Part shown: in pieces, positions 58,585-60,535 of the stretch
Layout: each line of letters opens with the position of its first letter
How positions within the stretch are numbered: position 1 is the first letter of the stretch
From: Sinomicrobium sp.
GTDB taxonomy: Bacteria > Bacteroidota > Bacteroidia > Flavobacteriales > Flavobacteriaceae
Length of the DNA stretch: 60,535 bases
Assembly (NCBI GenBank): GCA_029266035.1
Contig: JAJUFH010000019.1
Span: 1 to 60,535, forward strand
Direction: 5' to 3'
Program-made: the position numbers and the translations under genes
The notes under the pieces: model-generated
The model's input: the letters and a program-made list of their open reading frames with translations, nothing else
The model's database searches: none
Told to the model about the DNA's origin: nothing

Positions 58585-60180
58585 TTAGTCTATTTCAAAA
58601 GTCTTACTTCGCAATACTTTACCACCTCTGTTTTCGGTAAATTCACCCTGATCTACTGTCAGTTTACCATTTACCAAAACGTATTCTATCCCTTCAGAAT
58701 ACTGATGTGGCTCGAGAAAGGTCGATTTGTCGATTACAGTCTGCGGATCAAAGACAGTAACATCGGCAAAGTTACCCACTTTCAACCGACCTCTTCGCTC
58801 CAGTCCGAGTCGATCTGCCGGTAAGGAAGTCATTTTTTTCAGGGCAACAGGCAAGTCTATAACTTTCAATTCCCTCACATAGTGTCCCAGCACCCTTGGG
58901 TAGGTTCCGTAGTATCTGGGGTGAGGCCAGGAATCACCGGGAGCTGTAAGTCTGCCATCAGAGCCGATCATGGTTTGTGGGTGCTGCATGATTCGCTTGA
59001 GATCTTCTTCTTCCATCGCGTGATATATGGCACTCCCACCTCCAGTCAACTGCGCTTCCATCACCAACTTTGCTCCATTCTCAGCTGTGGGTTCCAAACC
59101 TTCGCGCTCTGCCCAATATTTCAATGTCTTTCCCGAAAGTGTGCTATCCCAGGGGGTTCGAGCCAATTGTACCCTATCCAAATCATCTCCTCCTCTGTCA
59201 TTTACAATATTAAAGGCTATACCTTTTAATATGCTGTCTTTTAGTTTCGCATTCTTTGTCCGCTCTACAAACGCCTTCTGTCCTCCTGCCATGGACCAAG
59301 CTGGAATCAGCACAGAAATCCCGGTATAACTAGCGTCATACGGGTATTGATCGAGCATGACATCAATTCCTTTCGCCCTTGCCGAATCGACCATAGCCAA
59401 GGTCTTGACGCTGGACCCCCACATGGGTTTTCCCACTACTTTATGGTGGGTGAGTACAATCGGAATCTCGGCGTCGTGTCCTATCTTTATAGCTTCGGCC
59501 ACCCCTTCTATCAGTCCCAACCCTTCTTCGCGCAAATGAGAAGTGTAAATACCCCCGTAGCTACCGGCTACTTTTGCAAGTTCGATAACCTCGCCTACCT
59601 CAGAAAAGGTTCCGGGCAAATATTTAAGTCCTGTCGAGAGTCCGAATGCCCCTTCTTTCATGGCCTGCTCTACCATCTGTTTCATTTCAGCCAGCTCTTC
59701 ATCGGTAGGAGCGCGGTTGTCCATTTGCATCACTGCCCTCCTTATTCTGTTGTGTCCCACCAGGTAAGCGACATTCATGCCGAGTTGTTCTTTCGACAGA
59801 GAGTCGAGATATGGTCCAAAAGGCCAGAACCCTCCACCATCGGGACCTCCAAGAGCCAAAGTAACTCCTTGACTCACCATACTCTGAGCATCGGGATATT
59901 TAAAAATAGGTTCAATATGGGCGTGCATATCTATAAATCCGGGAGCCACAACCAGCCCTTCGGCATCTATGACGCGCTGTGATGCAGAGGTGTCGATCTC
60001 CCCGATAAACACTATGGTATCTGCATTGATTCCAACATCGGCTACCACCAGATCTTCGCCGTCTCCGGTAAACACCTGCCCGCCTCGTATTACTATTTCA
60101 TAAGAGGGTACCTCTCGCGAATCACAAGAAAAGAAACAACCCAAGCCAGCAAGGCCGAGTATAAAAAGAAATGTTCTCAT
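58585..60180 (-). CDS. N-acyl-D-amino-acid deacylase / D-aminoacylase lipoprotein
   Basis: A 531-residue amidohydrolase-superfamily enzyme. The metal-site HxH is His86-Ala-His88 (GFIDMHAHIEP), with conserved YPYDAS, GSDG and the C-terminal ADVTVFDP. Bacterial D-aminoacylases cleave N-acyl groups from D-amino acids using zinc. The N-terminus GLGCFFSC offers two lipobox-like cysteines (15 and 19), so it is probably an envelope lipoprotein. First gene of the operon, with a -7-like element and a palindrome upstream. Dihydroorotase-like or prolidase-like roles are less likely. Confidence 0.9.
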   Translation of the reverse strand: MRTFLFILGLAGLGCFFSCDSREVPSYEIVIRGGQVFTGDGEDLVVADVGINADTIVFIGEIDTSASQRVIDAEGLVVAPGFIDMHAHIEPIFKYPDAQSMVSQGVTLALGGPDGGGFWPFGPYLDSLSKEQLGMNVAYLVGHNRIRRAVMQMDNRAPTDEELAEMKQMVEQAMKEGAFGLSTGLKYLPGTFSEVGEVIELAKVAGSYGGIYTSHLREEGLGLIEGVAEAIKIGHDAEIPIVLTHHKVVGKPMWGSSVKTLAMVDSARAKGIDVMLDQYPYDASYTGISVLIPAWSMAGGQKAFVERTKNAKLKDSILKGIAFNIVNDRGGDDLDRVQLARTPWDSTLSGKTLKYWAEREGLEPTAENGAKLVMEAQLTGGGSAIYHAMEEEDLKRIMQHPQTMIGSDGRLTAPGDSWPHPRYYGTYPRVLGHYVRELKVIDLPVALKKMTSLPADRLGLERRGRLKVGNFADVTVFDPQTVIDKSTFLEPHQYSEGIEYVLVNGKLTVDQGEFTENRGGKVLRSKTFEID

Positions 60181-60196
60181 GAGATATGGTTTTTGG

Positions 60197-60208
60197 TTGA
60201 TTAATCAA
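60197..60208. promoter_or_regulatory. 12-bp perfect palindrome TTGATTAATCAA near the operon start
   Basis: The palindrome lies 17 bases upstream of the D-aminoacylase ATG and just downstream of TTACTTTG (minus strand, 60210-60217; one mismatch to TAnnTTTG). It would overlap the transcript start, a position typical of an operator. Confidence 0.4.
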
Positions 60209-60286
60209 ACAAAGTAATTTAAATATCGACAATATTTTACATTCCAATATTTATTTTAATGGCATACCAATTTTATGCGATTACAA

Positions 60287-60327
60287 AAAAATCCTGTCTT
60301 CGGCATATACCGAACAACAGGATTTTT
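60287..60327 (-). terminator. Intrinsic terminator of the dehydrogenase gene
   Basis: AAAAATCCTGT pairs with ACAGGATTTTT (11 bp), with an inner TTCGG/CCGAA stem. On the minus strand it ends in a T-run. It separates the dehydrogenase gene from the peptide operon. Confidence 0.88.
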
Positions 60328-60392
60328 ACAATTGATTATACCACTCCTATTCTTAAGCGACTAAGCTTTGTGCTTCACAATGACAATCACTA

Positions 60393-60535
60393 TTAAGGGA
60401 AGATACCTCTTTGTCTGTACGCTTGTTCCAGTCGTTCTATCGCGATGATAAAGGCTGCGGTACGCATATCGACATCGCGATCGGAGGAAGCTTTCGCCAC
60501 GCGGGTAAACGACTCTTTCAACTTCTTGTGCAACT
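60393..60535 (-). CDS. C-terminal end of a Glu/Leu/Phe/Val-type dehydrogenase (cut by window edge)
   Basis: Forty-six residues before a TAA stop (60393-60395) include DVDMRTAAFIIAIERLEQAY and RGIFP, which resemble the end of NAD(P)-glutamate dehydrogenases. The enzyme deaminates glutamate (or a branched amino acid) to the 2-oxo acid. It lies upstream of the peptide-degrading operon on the same strand but has its own terminator. The rest of the gene is outside the window. Confidence 0.75.
   Translation of the reverse strand, partial: LHKKLKESFTRVAKASSDRDVDMRTAAFIIAIERLEQAYRQRGIFP

Noticed and set aside
59347-59982. 211-residue open frame antisense to the D-aminoacylase gene
   Set aside because: Shadow frame without motifs; the minus-strand amidohydrolase is clear.
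1-60535. CRISPR arrays, rRNA and tRNA genes
   Set aside because: Intergenic stretches were read on both strands and no repeat-spacer pattern, tRNA cloverleaf or rRNA segment was recognised.

Overview
The window looks like chromosomal DNA of a member of the Bacteroidota, most likely family Flavobacteriaceae. The support is a GldN-type gliding/type 9 secretion protein, a PorT/SprT-like barrel beside ubiE, Bacteroidota-typical families (DUF5686, DUF3078, DUF3109, YwqK-type MORN protein), a split cytochrome oxidase locus with two subunit III genes, and repeated TAnnTTTG -7 promoter elements with few Shine-Dalgarno sites. Genes are dense on both strands. I see no rRNA, tRNA, CRISPR array or prophage. 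The only clear mobile element is the tail of an IS1595-type transposase at the left edge. This is recognition from sequence only; no search was run.

Layout. 1-1.8 kb: transposase tail, deoxynucleoside kinase, fatty-acid-hydroxylase-like membrane protein. 1.8-8.7 kb (minus): membrane ion-pumping pyrophosphatase, soluble pyrophosphatase, DUF5686 outer-membrane protein, pyruvate dehydrogenase E1 beta. 8.9-14.2 kb (plus): electron-transfer flavoprotein, bifunctional nuclease, nucleoside transporter, SCO protein. 14.3-18.4 kb: metal block, with feoA-feoB and a 44-residue FeoB partner facing a DtxR/MntR regulator and ZIP transporter. 18.5-33.9 kb: housekeeping (prenyl synthase, aspS, ClC channel, cold shock protein, tadA, dxs, dgt, MarC, S41 protease, dCMP deaminase, bacilliredoxin). 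33.9-39.3 kb (minus): terminal-oxidase operon cyoE, two coxIII, coxIV, a Cys-less SCO-like protein, SCO, DUF420 and a small CxxC membrane protein. 39.3-51.3 kb: ABC-F ATPase, DUF983, FAD oxidoreductase, an isolated gldN-type gene, an S24-fold repressor, a FecR-head minigene, glycosyltransferase, rsmG, aminotransferase, ubiE, porT and xerD.

51.3-60.2 kb (minus) is the most distinctive part. Seven closely spaced co-directional genes encode a P1 (DmpA-type) peptidase, two serine beta-lactamase-fold hydrolases, a type-2 isoaspartyl peptidase/asparaginase, an alpha/beta-hydrolase fused to a cyanophycinase-type S51 peptidase, an Asp/Glu racemase and an N-acyl-D-amino-acid deacylase. Six carry export or lipoprotein signals. 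The end of a Glu/Leu-type dehydrogenase follows on the same strand. I read this as an envelope-located pathway for peptides with D-, beta- or isoaspartyl bonds, possibly cyanophycin-like. The pathway assignment is inference.

Regulation visible in sequence: about twenty TAnnTTTG -7 elements, three with a well-spaced -33 TTG. Four sit only 4-7 bases from a start codon and predict leaderless mRNAs. There are good intrinsic terminators, a DtxR-like operator upstream of dtxR, a 20-bp perfect palindrome between rsmG and the aminotransferase gene, and a 12-bp palindrome just downstream of the putative promoter of the peptide operon.
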